Positions 62,901 through 64,000 of a stretch of 64,000 bases of DNA are shown piece after piece. The translations under genes and the position numbers were made by a program. Below the pieces are notes generated by a model. The model worked only from the letters and a program-made list of their open reading frames with translations, was not told the DNA's origin and ran no database searches. How positions within the stretch are numbered: the first letter of the stretch is position 1; the number at the start of each line of letters is the position of its first letter. Source of the DNA: Burkholderiales bacterium (GTDB lineage: Bacteria > Pseudomonadota > Gammaproteobacteria > Burkholderiales > Burkholderiaceae_C); the NCBI GenBank assembly GCA_019509985.1, contig JAEKLF010000040.1:1-64000 (forward strand). Direction: 5' to 3'.

Positions 62901-64000
62901 CGTGTCCAGGTGGGCGACGGTCACGGCCGCCACCGGCACGACGGCGTCGCCACCCGCGCCCGTGGCCTTGGCGCCACCTTCGGCCGTCGTCTTGACGGCA
63001 TGCTTGGCGTCAGCCGCGACGGCAATACCGCCCTCCGCATTCACGTTGGCCTGACCCTCGATGGCCGCACGCGTGTTGTCGTCCACGACGTTGATCGCGG
63101 CGGATGCGCCGACACCGGTCTTCCTGCCATCGACCTCGCTCTTGGGCTTGGCCGTGGCACTGTTGTCGCTGCTGCTCTTGGCGCTGACCTTGACGGCGCC
63201 ATCGGCACCCGTCTGCGTGATCTTTGCACCGGCAGACAGCAGGGCTTCGGTCTTGGCGTCGCCCACGTTGATGGCCAGCGCGCCAGCCACGCCCACGTCG
63301 CCGCCACCGGCACCGGAGGTGGCCGTGGCCGCAAAGGCGTGCTTGCCGGTCTTGCCGTCCTTGTCGGCCACCATACCCGCCGTCACGGCCAGACTCTTGG
63401 CCGTGACCTCCCCGCTGATGCTGGCGCGGTTTTCCACGTCGCCCACGTTGATGGCGATAGCGGCGCCGACGCCCCAGTCGTCCTTGTTGTCATCGGCCGG
63501 CTTGCCCAGGGCCGCCGTGCCGTCGGCCGTGGCCGAGCCGTCGATGTCAGCCAGCGACTGCACGCTCACAGCGTCGCCCGCGATCAGCTTGCCGGCCACG
63601 CTGGCGCTGGTGCGGCTGACCGACAGGTTCACCGCCACGGCGCCGGCCACGCTGACGGCGCTCTGGCCATCGGCCTTGCCGTCCTTGTCGGCCACTTCGG
63701 CCTTGGGCGTGTCGCCGGCTTCCTTGCTGTCGCGCTTGCCGGTGTCGGCTGCCACCTTGTCGGCGGCCTTGCGGGCGCCGTCCTTCTGCTTGTCGACGGC
63801 CTTGTCGTCGGAGTCATCGGCTTTCTTGGCCGCGCCGCCCTTGGCGCTTGCCGAGGCGCTGGTGGCGCTGGACTGGGTGCTGCTGGCGCCGACATCGACC
63901 CTGCCCCCGAACGTGGCCTCGCGATCGAACGTGGCGCGCGTGGTGTCGTTGACAACGCCCACGGCGACAGCGATGCCCACGGCGGAATCGGTCCCGGTGG
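38946..64000 (-). CDS. giant repeat adhesin (N-terminus beyond the window)
   Basis: One open frame runs from a TAA at 38946 to the right edge without a stop, giving more than 8344 residues; the true start and any signal lie outside. In protein order it has Ala/Gly/Val-rich head repeats (64.0-56.0 kb) and HGLATGD-type repeats (56.0-55.1 kb), then a beta-rich part. RTX nonapeptide repeats follow (GGAGDD, GGDDRIDGG; 52.2-51.2 kb), then a propeller-like segment (about 51.1-50.0 kb) and right-handed beta-helix modules (49.9-40.4 kb). The end has an Ig-like domain, a cohesin-like domain (about 39.7-39.4 kb) and a dockerin-like pair (39.34-39.15 kb). RTX repeats bind calcium outside the cell, so it is a secreted surface protein. 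The six genes downstream are probably its export, anchoring and control set. Confidence 0.85.
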   Translation of the reverse strand, partial: TGTDSAVGIAVAVGVVNDTTRATFDREATFGGRVDVGASSTQSSATSASASAKGGAAKKADDSDDKAVDKQKDGARKAADKVAADTGKRDSKEAGDTPKAEVADKDGKADGQSAVSVAGAVAVNLSVSRTSASVAGKLIAGDAVSVQSLADIDGSATADGTAALGKPADDNKDDWGVGAAIAINVGDVENRASISGEVTAKSLAVTAGMVADKDGKTGKHAFAATATSGAGGGDVGVAGALAINVGDAKTEALLSAGAKITQTGADGAVKVSAKSSSDNSATAKPKSEVDGRKTGVGASAAINVVDDNTRAAIEGQANVNAEGGIAVAADAKHAVKTTAEGGAKATGAGGDAVVPVAAVTVAHLDTIAQATGEGDALNAGKDIAISAKHSGNAETTATGNATATDTAFGAAVAVGVVVDKTSAVLDRDAEAGGAVKVSAASAQASTASATASAKGGKQDDKADPKADPKGVDNQKDGQRKAADSVAAQHGQRDSADAPTKGKAEVSDISSTNGASTARSVAVAGAVAVNVADSDTLAASGAGRKIKAGKDVSLQSTADSDAKAQADGSAVVKQQGDGSNDGVGVAVAINVANVSNRALVGADNEIEAKGLGVHATNGAADDGQPAPTMAFEARAKSGAGSDKVGVAGSVAVNIADVDSTATVSGSAKLKLKGGDLTVASQSNTRADAVAEPKDKVGSQAGTVGVGASVALNVINTDTTSRVEDGASMAGTVADAKIAASGEHSVNTVAKNGAAAGKTGGGSGTGVGAAVAVAVVNHDKAAALGAGDGALNASGKVEISATHKNTALMTSDADGVGGEAGVGANVAVQVLDDEVSATAGRSVNAAGDIAVTSAAQVASNIQARASAQGASKGAKSADTEAEGQVKNNPNAEASDKDVPKAKDGADAADAKADEQASIKAADVGVAAVVSVTSLHLRNTASVAAGAELKAGGDLSVAASTDADATNQARGNANGIATDTSVGAAVSVTAAEISGRALVGDGAKLEGRNVSVTAGNVAADGSSDFRTTAAASSGGKDEGWAGSAAVAVVHQNTEARVGAGAELQASEYLTVAAKSRIGQQTLAGGGALGGNRGVGAAFAVTVLDNDTVAAVGDHASLDAPGAIVVSADAAVNPLLAQLDPNGKIPLVPDSKYVSSGAAGAGVSSGDTAVGGSVVVNVFDEVTEASLGRNVDVNHRIVNAPATQSVTIEAKDHTSIVSAAGALAAALKDGTAVTAGVDVGVFHKNTAASIGQGSDVDAQGRVAVRAASDEDVLSVAAAAGLSTSVGVGGSVGVLVMDTATTATVGQAAKVDAGAIDVLASGQLKSLQVAGQLAVGADAGVGVSNTTLVHTDRVEATVGDQAKLATRGADADITVKADSAEDVRTIAAAGAGSGTAGVAGSAVVNVLNETTRATVGDGVAVTTTAGDLQVLAKDRTDLLAIGGSVALGGTAGVGAGAGVNKLGKTTEAQIGSGAAASVGGNIRVDAASQETLTSVAAAGSAGGTAGVAGAAGVLVADVTVRAFIGDDPLDASASLGAGDVHARGSIAIAADDKLDSTNIAGTLALGGSAAVGAAVGVPVVTKKVEAFVGQGAKVTADGQDAIQAATGDLVESFSAGSGKNLSVAAGIANGQRPTAADLRFAPVSTAVDGDHDGQDDRGNDPLFTQLRDTALATEAVQGLAISATNRDSLKNWAVSGSGSGAAAVSVAAGVSVVDSTVSARVGDGAQVNTDLSTAAARQSVHVGASNDLYQLDVGGSIGIAAGAGVAPAVGVSSVAMNTSAAIGAGASVNARADVSVGASADENLVMVNAGVGGGTAGIGGSVSVPIVNNTTTTTIGAGASVMAGGTLDVTADDSSRMRVFSGAIGAGVAGLGASVGVLNLGKTTTAIVGANAQLDGAAGVNVQATSAESVTHLAAAAGAGVAGIAGGVAVTLIDSNTTALVDTGARINERDQAAASADQDVNVRAANTVQTRSFAGSLAGGVVGIAGAIDIGSVKNDTNATVKAGAKVGAKDDVTIEASQQADHRGFTMSAGGGVVGLAGAVSVWSLGTPLSGAYSNSDNATDNAFENDKNVRMDQLAADQAGGEGARVGGLLNGYAKGNTADGRTSASERLAKINAGAGGSVNAKSANAAGIKALLANPAETKGTQATVEAGAQVTAGDDIAVQAKDASQAQLTVGGGAVGLVGVGGAVAVLNVAHNARTSVAGSLAAGGDVVIAAELDENIVQRTVAAAGGLVGLGASVSFVNDASVVQAALAEGGIVGKAASLSVTADADQTLKLQTSGATVGAAAVGPSFAKLTVGKANVNEVAATIGANARIGQTGGVGDVEVAARSEITADVDVSALTGGLVAAQANAAIADVRPEVRAAIGDGTLLSSTGDVDVLAAADHRVETDVRALTVGGATEGYSRSRATLDPDVIASAGGTLNAGGGIAVHAAYNVDPSTGVALRPADGRLAGAFANADAPVVAASSAARSDVTVFATPDVQALVNANARLTAGSQVAVHADGVNLAQADGNGFMAGLAGVGFLDATATASSSEKALVGNGASINAASLDLQAEGVDRALAHAESTNVAGFSGSGSDVTATVKPTVQAQLGTNAKVETTGNAVLRASSLTDADALAQGLNIALAGSFGKVDATATATPTVTALAGAGSEIKAQDVTIEAVHGAPASLSDGSIASVDTTANSITTAQAHGLATGDRIQYAPGEGHAALGGLVADKSYGVIVIDADTVVLGNPFAAGNVDAKADIIRFASPHGLATGDQMVYDHANGGSGIAGLVKGQSYFVRVIDAYTVKLGTSLAQVTQGLAVFSGAAANAATDAIMLANHGFADGQAVTYRGPYAPAFYGSSVDADGDRIYLPAPVNGTALRTGDKITYTTSGTSLGGLGNNGTYYVYRVDADAIKLSTGPIKGDGTDVFVNLSRSAAADTATHTLTRFGEKAIAGLVSGQTYYVKRIDANGFLLSTTPGGAAVNITAAGVGAQYVGVEGLDLDATGASGQQWLAADLTGALDGNSQRLVGAGGLVSANNDLGIDGVSRAVAVAPSFALGVAGVGADALVNESPTVTAGLGNGAQISATGNVEIASRNHGTAAAQAGAGAGALVGGFGHSDVKIYLTQSSTANVGTGAQIDAGGSIGVTADNRVVAVGTAYAGGAAAGISSNGADSLVQALPTTTTAIAADARLKAKGDVDLKATMGAEGSSTADSFAYAFLGSGGSANAWWTIGNAGDDNFGGAARETQVNIGAGALVASDKKLNLLAQVDESRIGAAAEASAGSVLYSDPDSKARTFFNSNARVNVAGGAQLKGVDALDVTAAHQNANLNSHAYSDGGSIAGAPESHAWAMQQQASLIQVDDGASLASRAIDVEAIVAGSRPDASSDADGFSALPWEQADHEETELNNRQRVIHYDGDLILLSAPVPRLVVDEAGHIVEAQGVTAHEQAGLIVVDGIDNDGNAGTVRFATNAQPLLPLSNMGRIEGSLGTLISRHSYETVDLINHSSKELQVGDINPVDLSGHAKVTIATERNELGFDIVNEYGPTAINIESGGNVALTGLIDNPIGTTTVTTDGDVRSVSDAQKLRSNTVALDAKGDIGQGQRLDVQLVASAGREAGLTALAGGELALGLALLDRGGANPGKLNVGLLQAGGDIDLLLRPTLMQTAASQVLGSYVVDVTETISGGTAGATASYVNHYKPDGSGPAFIAPLAIFGTGGTEIDTQTNFALLKADGNIAVKAEPGATRIDVTANADVTGTGHVDVRTNGSIQLTETAGDLRLGQVQSTGARDVTLAAADGGIVDALNDAAADVIGGKITLTAQDGAIGALLNDVEIDSAGLVRANASKDVYLAETAGALQVDQVAATRGDVRLTTLDSNADGENIEVGSAAQISAVAGAVTLQAGDAISIAGKVQAAGRLTMRADYRNADKGQGGGVLAAGQVSASDILLEGDSDDDTLDVSALGIATTAYGYGGKDRITGGSAADQLYGGDDADDLSGGAGDDLLVAGNGDGDRLAGGDGKDLIYGSDVGADWIDGGAGADEIHGLGGDDRIDGGAGDDWIDGGAGNDTLYGGLGADTVYGHLGDDTLVGFAVDGSDDGAADKLFGEWGDDRIAGGAGNDLMDGGWGNDDITAGAGDDIVHAGHGLNTIDAGDGNDQVYGSDDGADQIVGGAGDDRLYGFAGNDVIDGGSGDDVIEGGAGDDTLMGGAGSDVMLGGADHDTLYGHSLSGAGDDNAVDYLYGDFGTGGNEAGSGRDKLYGQGGNDLLFGEGGDDFIDGTQGFGRVEASGGSGNVIQFGGNGDDAGFTAPAATAAPTLQAVDYTMDRGAMPGLPDGIVQRGRWGDLGQLSQGLSSQPAVAIAPGGAQYIAWTDMRNGEHSIKVAKLDNGSWTDLGSIAGSAADAALAIDANGTPVLTWTSQGDIHAARFAAGQGWVDLGNLSGSHQASQSQVVTTGNGPVVAWIEAGAVKVNRYENGHWNALPVLTSGSELQGLTLACDGTRVAAAWTETVNGEHRVVVQELAGNGWTVLAGSTGAAAEPSLAYFQGKLYAAWQAQADQGAAIAVVAYGNDAARTPLEIGRYGVPGGHELPSNPTLSAGGSTLRLVWLSAPGGVALDSRLYALRFDGSAFVEEVPGDASGVGLSLTGGRGTHVAVTTDAGGRTLLAWLDAASGQPETYARTMGQQITRTFVADASAGVTVQSILDANDLGAGDGIIVIGAHGDVNIAADDAGVALYGDAGSLGKLTIAASDVLLQRIHAGAVIVDGHRATVTESTIASLELRSGSGAQATANRIAGQLMIGNGVSGALVDHNTIAGIKVGAASNLTLSFNTVNATLTGIELTAVASGRIRGNFITGGNTGLDIAAAFTGLIDGNRISGAATGVRYAAAAALSSNLISSNTVGVRASVAGDQGLGFMAGSGVNQLSGNATGLVLVNASAQRQEISGSTVAVTGSGTLGGTSLDLAMDLRDNRRGVAAFTGTVQYSRFTANQVAIDVTAAMGGLKVQHNVFDRNVQAGLQITGTTDVRIAQNTFYAKTGDNIRVVDGSRNVEIQGNILWSEGGYDIYVANDSQAGFFSDYNNLYKTGAGKLVFWTKDFADVLDWQMDVARYDLHSIGATSVNPDWARPRLVDAANGNFRLTDVVAGLRASSPDVDASNAWLDLGQSTAYRNLLANAGFEAGLAGWATNGDVTVKTSGGYEGSNYVQGGNAKSVDVAQRVDLLAAGYSAAQLDGGALDLVFSARLKTLAESQRDAGHVMVQLLAADGTTVLGQLEVDSTKAADRWELVGGRVDVAAGTRFAKIVISADRNTGTANDVQIDGAMVAVVADGYIPDLGAYGAGSHEAPDATATKIMLRWPDLYTDWEAHEPQVIRWETVNNRGDSAVRIDLLQDTPDGPKLLKTITASTADTGEFIWRPGDDSGIAFGTEGLRIQVSLVQQPEVIDRAQETFSVPQDGTQYYVDATTGSNRNTGKSADAPKANPVNLLRAYELKAQDTLHVAAGDYALIDNIAITGTAGALDQSVTGALAELGQDEGFTITGPADLSKIARLFPAITGNRTQALIELSDADFVTVRNLTLEGARQGLNVHADSEGFQAANITASGHAGDGIVIAGASKFATYDGLRAFGNGGSGIVIGGEFDTLSHASVWNNAKQGIDVSVAFTAALDNEAHDNGEWGMRFSAAGAARIQRNNGHDNRYGLSVSNSVAGVQTLVGDTDLAAGNGNRIWANRDAGITGSGAIVAGNVVSGSTGNGAWGISASNAVVASNVVFGNDSGVKATGGTSRIANNRVYANAKVGVQTDRAELAANTVYSNATGLRIDDPSGGATSVNIHNNLVYANSLGGVEIASANGLEFVNNTVVQLAGNALTVLAGKNLHLANNILGSTQGYAISVSATAQTGFTSDYNLFLAGTAKVGLWQGQERRTLADWRGGSFTDANSLVADAGFVDMDGADDVLGYVNAQQNGSDDDFHERSSYGGFAGGSGLAPVVGQAGLPVMVAAQALTSAEQAVTIDRGRATDAFGNEPATNGGYVNIGSYGNTAQAGRSPAQFITVLSPNGGERIGQNSQVELRWRSTGFAGTVNIEVRGAGQADFTRIASGEANDGSYLWNVDAALFPAGKDYEVRVVSVSTPTVSDTSDARFEVLGRIRTYYVNDNSLAGDEYASAVGNDANDGLTPDKPKASIQAVLLAYDLNPGDVILVDTGNYTLGTNIFVVAQDTGVTIQGAETHATVLNRGNKASGTAVFEFQGADDVTLQNLSITGALTGVMIADGVDSDGIAIVDSRVYGNGNGGSTNAIFVGTGNTGFTMTGSEVSNNTGLRGVYVNAADARISANVVKDNSGVGMELHGARQQVLGNTVTGNAGGGIAIDNNNASAAADLAKVSGNTVQGNGSGKGGIGAAGNVQVSGNTVKGQTGINGSGLSLSGGALGTGNEVKENAIGIAVSGTGIAQGNHVFNNVTGVSASGSGGQVLGNLVENNTAGGVAVTVNGASTQIRNNRIVGNGGASVLLDSTTLVNGVRPTVENNTIITSGDAIVVRNASKDVRIANNILDVRGSGYAISVDKTSQDDFASDYNLFALGTNAKLGSWEGKTLATRADWAYELGQDTHGLTGTPGYVNEAAGDVHLRADSAAVDRGDPASAFSKEPAPNGGRIDIGAYGNTAGATPSASTYLQLTGPNGLEKLVVGKAATITWRSAGLVQGTLVTVEVSLDGGQHWTAVATAGINAQGAGQASWTPTQAASGNSALVRISTADGVVDQSDEAFLIANVGKAYYVNDGSTAGDSYASAAGNNANAGTSADKPMASLAALLRAYQLQPGDIVYVDSGNYQLAGNIVLGAEDSGIEIRGTSATVLDRGNTSTDMAVFEFRGADNVTLTNLGITGGLYGILIADGVHSDGITVAGSRIYGNGLSGSTTTAISVGNGNERFTLSGSELRGNLGRGAVIDSDDALITGNKISGNGSMGLELRGARGQVLDNEAWGNAGEGLSVVNQFNLGAADVTRAERNLVHDNKGSNGGLYAQYNVVASGNVARDNTVQGISVYNGAVASGNEVSGSKTGILASNGGRAENNHVTGNGIGVALSGTSVASGNLIERNAGVGAEVRQNSAGAQVRNNRIVGNGGAAVRLDHVGTTQGQRTTVESNTIITNADGIVVQSSGTGVLLANNIVDVRGSGFAIKVDETSEAGFGSDYNLFALGANAKLASWESKTLASRADWAYELGQDLRSLTGTPGYVNEAAGDLRLRADSIAMDRGNPASAFGKEPAQGGGRIDLGAYGNTAEATPSASAYLQLTGPNGLEKLVVGQPVTISWRSTGLAQGTQVSVSYSLDGGLHWGTLGTGALDAQGRGQLAWTPQQATAAGNTALVRVSTDAGISDLSDEAFLIANAGKVYYVNDGSTAGDEYTTAMGDNANSGKSADKPMASLAALLRAYDLNAGDVVYVDTGSYALASNVVIGTEDSGVEIRGAAQAGHVTLLNRGNTASGMAVFEFQGADDVTLANLSVTGAINGVRMDAGVDSDRITIRDSRIYGMTGYGVTVGTSNDQVALLGSQVFSNANGVQMSGTADRVENGEIWNNTGRGISVSGADANAADASIVRNNRVHDNSNYGIYADGRTQVTGNTVTGHLGSLAAVYLNGANVSASGNFVSGNKLGVSLNSGARLSGSEVYANTTGVYVDGGTVSGNRIYSNATGVLDYRNALIENNLVYANSNVGIEVTDTQSATTGAIRSNTIYQPVGDGLRIGASATNVQLFDNIVVVNAGYAITVASAASLKSSDYNLFWAPGAKVGLVGGVQRTTLADWQAGGLDAHSKAGDPLFQDVDGADNVLGERGVATGGGSDDNFGLRAGSAAIDMASTANGAVLDIEGRVRRDELATPNGSGGFADAGACEFQGSSADTTAPRVTGITGLVPGSAAIELSFSEALDAVSARSAGNYRLVNAGADGLFDTADDVRVTLKPVYVAGEGRVVLQLVGGTLADGNSRLTVSGGLLDEAGNKLQGGDWVSNYAVVPPAAAPHVSSFEATDWGFRLRFDTAVDASRLNLYTAGNGAADLTVTGPGGQAITGSVVLDADGRGFAFVRSGGVLAAGSYTVALAARGDSLLSTAGKPLEVDYVKSFSVAISSAAVLGIGEIARGPGQALANPAAAQVFPLTLDNAAGATQVSFTLRYDPALLNVSGLEGGSLPVGSTVTLDLSAPGQMKVTIVASSPLASGRIVLGNLIATVPTTASYGAAHLLSFTGMQIDGGTKPVKADAGLHVVAYLGDATGDRGYSTDDSGRIQRVATRADSGFAAWPLLDPLLLGDISGNGLIQANDAAKLNLHIGGTPQKEIPAIPQFNLSAKPSGFAIGEPGSGWLDSWLGDAGQKKKANDWSITVPQATLTPAIELDKH
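39145..39335 (-). other. dockerin-like calcium-binding pair at the adhesin end
   Basis: Two dockerin-type loops are visible: GDATGDRGYSTDD and GDISGNGLIQANDA. Each is followed by a short helix (SGRIQRVA and AKLNLHIGG). The spacing between loops is longer than in classical type I dockerins. A cohesin-like domain lies just before them in the same protein. Confidence 0.65.
40430..47720 (-). repeat. four large beta-helix modules in the adhesin
   Basis: Each module opens with a YYVNDGSTAGDEY-like motif (at about 47.70, 45.64, 43.78 and 41.93 kb). It continues through KPMASLAALLRAY and VDTGNY, then about 12 rungs of NxVxxNxxGV-type beta-helix. The first three end in a PNGGEKL...WRS beta domain and the fourth in a different tail. 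Spacing is 1.85, 1.86 and 2.06 kb. The second, third and fourth modules are much more alike than the first, indicating stepwise duplication. Confidence 0.8.
51160..52190 (-). repeat. RTX calcium-binding nonapeptide block
   Basis: About 35 nonapeptides of the GGxGxDxLx type run in series (for example GGAGDDWIDGGAGNDTLYGG), broken by short non-canonical units such as HGLNTIDAGDGND. RTX repeats fold into a beta-roll on binding calcium outside the cell. Confidence 0.9.
55080..55985 (-). repeat. HGLATGD-type repeats in the adhesin
   Basis: Three to four imperfect units of about 50-90 residues carry HGLATGDRIQY, HGLATGDQMVY or HGFADGQAVTY. Each is followed by GL-x-G-x-x-Y and a closing IDADTVVLG-like strand. 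Each unit looks like a small beta domain. I do not know a name for it in this context. Confidence 0.65.
56000..64000 (-). repeat. adhesin head repeats, Ala/Gly-rich, about 60 residues each
   Basis: Dozens of imperfect units share the pattern VGxGAxVxAxGDVxVxA, a short spacer, then GVGAAVAVxVxxxxTxA. Three units carry highly charged Lys/Asp inserts: about 63.70-63.84 kb, 62.50-62.65 kb and 61.22-61.40 kb. This gives a higher-order period of about 1.2 kb in the first 3 kb. The pattern suggests a long beta-roll or beta-helix stalk. Confidence 0.7.

Overview
The DNA is very GC-rich, with compact coding and a PEP-CTERM-type (VPEP) sorting tail, MalT/LAL-type regulators, two-partner secretion and IS3/IS5 relics. 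Together these point to a Gram-negative proteobacterium, most likely a betaproteobacterium of the order Burkholderiales. That assignment is inferred from gene content; no rRNA, tRNA or taxonomic marker lies in the window. No CRISPR array was seen.

Left edge (1-1.7 kb): this looks like eroded mobile DNA. A ParB-family C-terminus is interrupted by an in-frame TAG, and two small unrecognised ORFs follow it. From 1.7 to 3.7 kb (minus strand) a TIR-domain membrane protein precedes a tandem SLATT-type 2TM protein, a pairing typical of nucleotide-centred immunity. A short, apparently broken ORF is translationally coupled behind the TIR gene.

From 3.9 to 22.8 kb (plus strand) there is a long co-directional block. 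First comes a two-partner secretion pair (TpsB pore, TpsA exoprotein). A secreted beta-propeller/caspase-like protease follows 13 bases behind it. After a 230-base gap comes a tight four-gene run: a DUF4062 protein, a probable inactive-STAND protein, a MoxR-type AAA+ ATPase and a 1996-residue membrane protein. That last protein fuses a vWA-like domain, a beta-propeller and two ammonium-transporter-like (Amt) domains, both lacking the twin histidines. The MoxR/vWA/third-component logic matches known NTP-dependent conflict systems, but the double degenerate Amt module is an architecture I do not know as described. It is the best candidate for a new system here.

From 22.8 to 28.7 kb is a patchy accessory zone. 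It holds IS3 and IS5 transposase relics, a truncated gene, a SnoaL-like protein, a LAL regulator, a small haem-copper-oxidase-like membrane protein and a cupin protein.

From 28.7 kb to the right edge (minus strand) lies one very long probable operon. In transcription order it encodes: a giant repeat adhesin of more than 8344 residues, truncated by the window; a small cohesin-like protein with a VPEP tail; a GAF-HlyD fusion; an M50 protease-HlyD fusion; a short SecA-like ATPase lacking the normal SecA C-terminus; a small HlyD adaptor; and a second LAL regulator. Overlapping stop/start codons tie several of these together. There is a motor, a membrane protease and three adaptor domains, but no ABC exporter, RND pump or outer-membrane TolC in the window. 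This suggests a non-canonical export route for the giant adhesin. The adhesin ends in cohesin-like and dockerin-like modules, so the small cohesin/VPEP protein may help anchor it.
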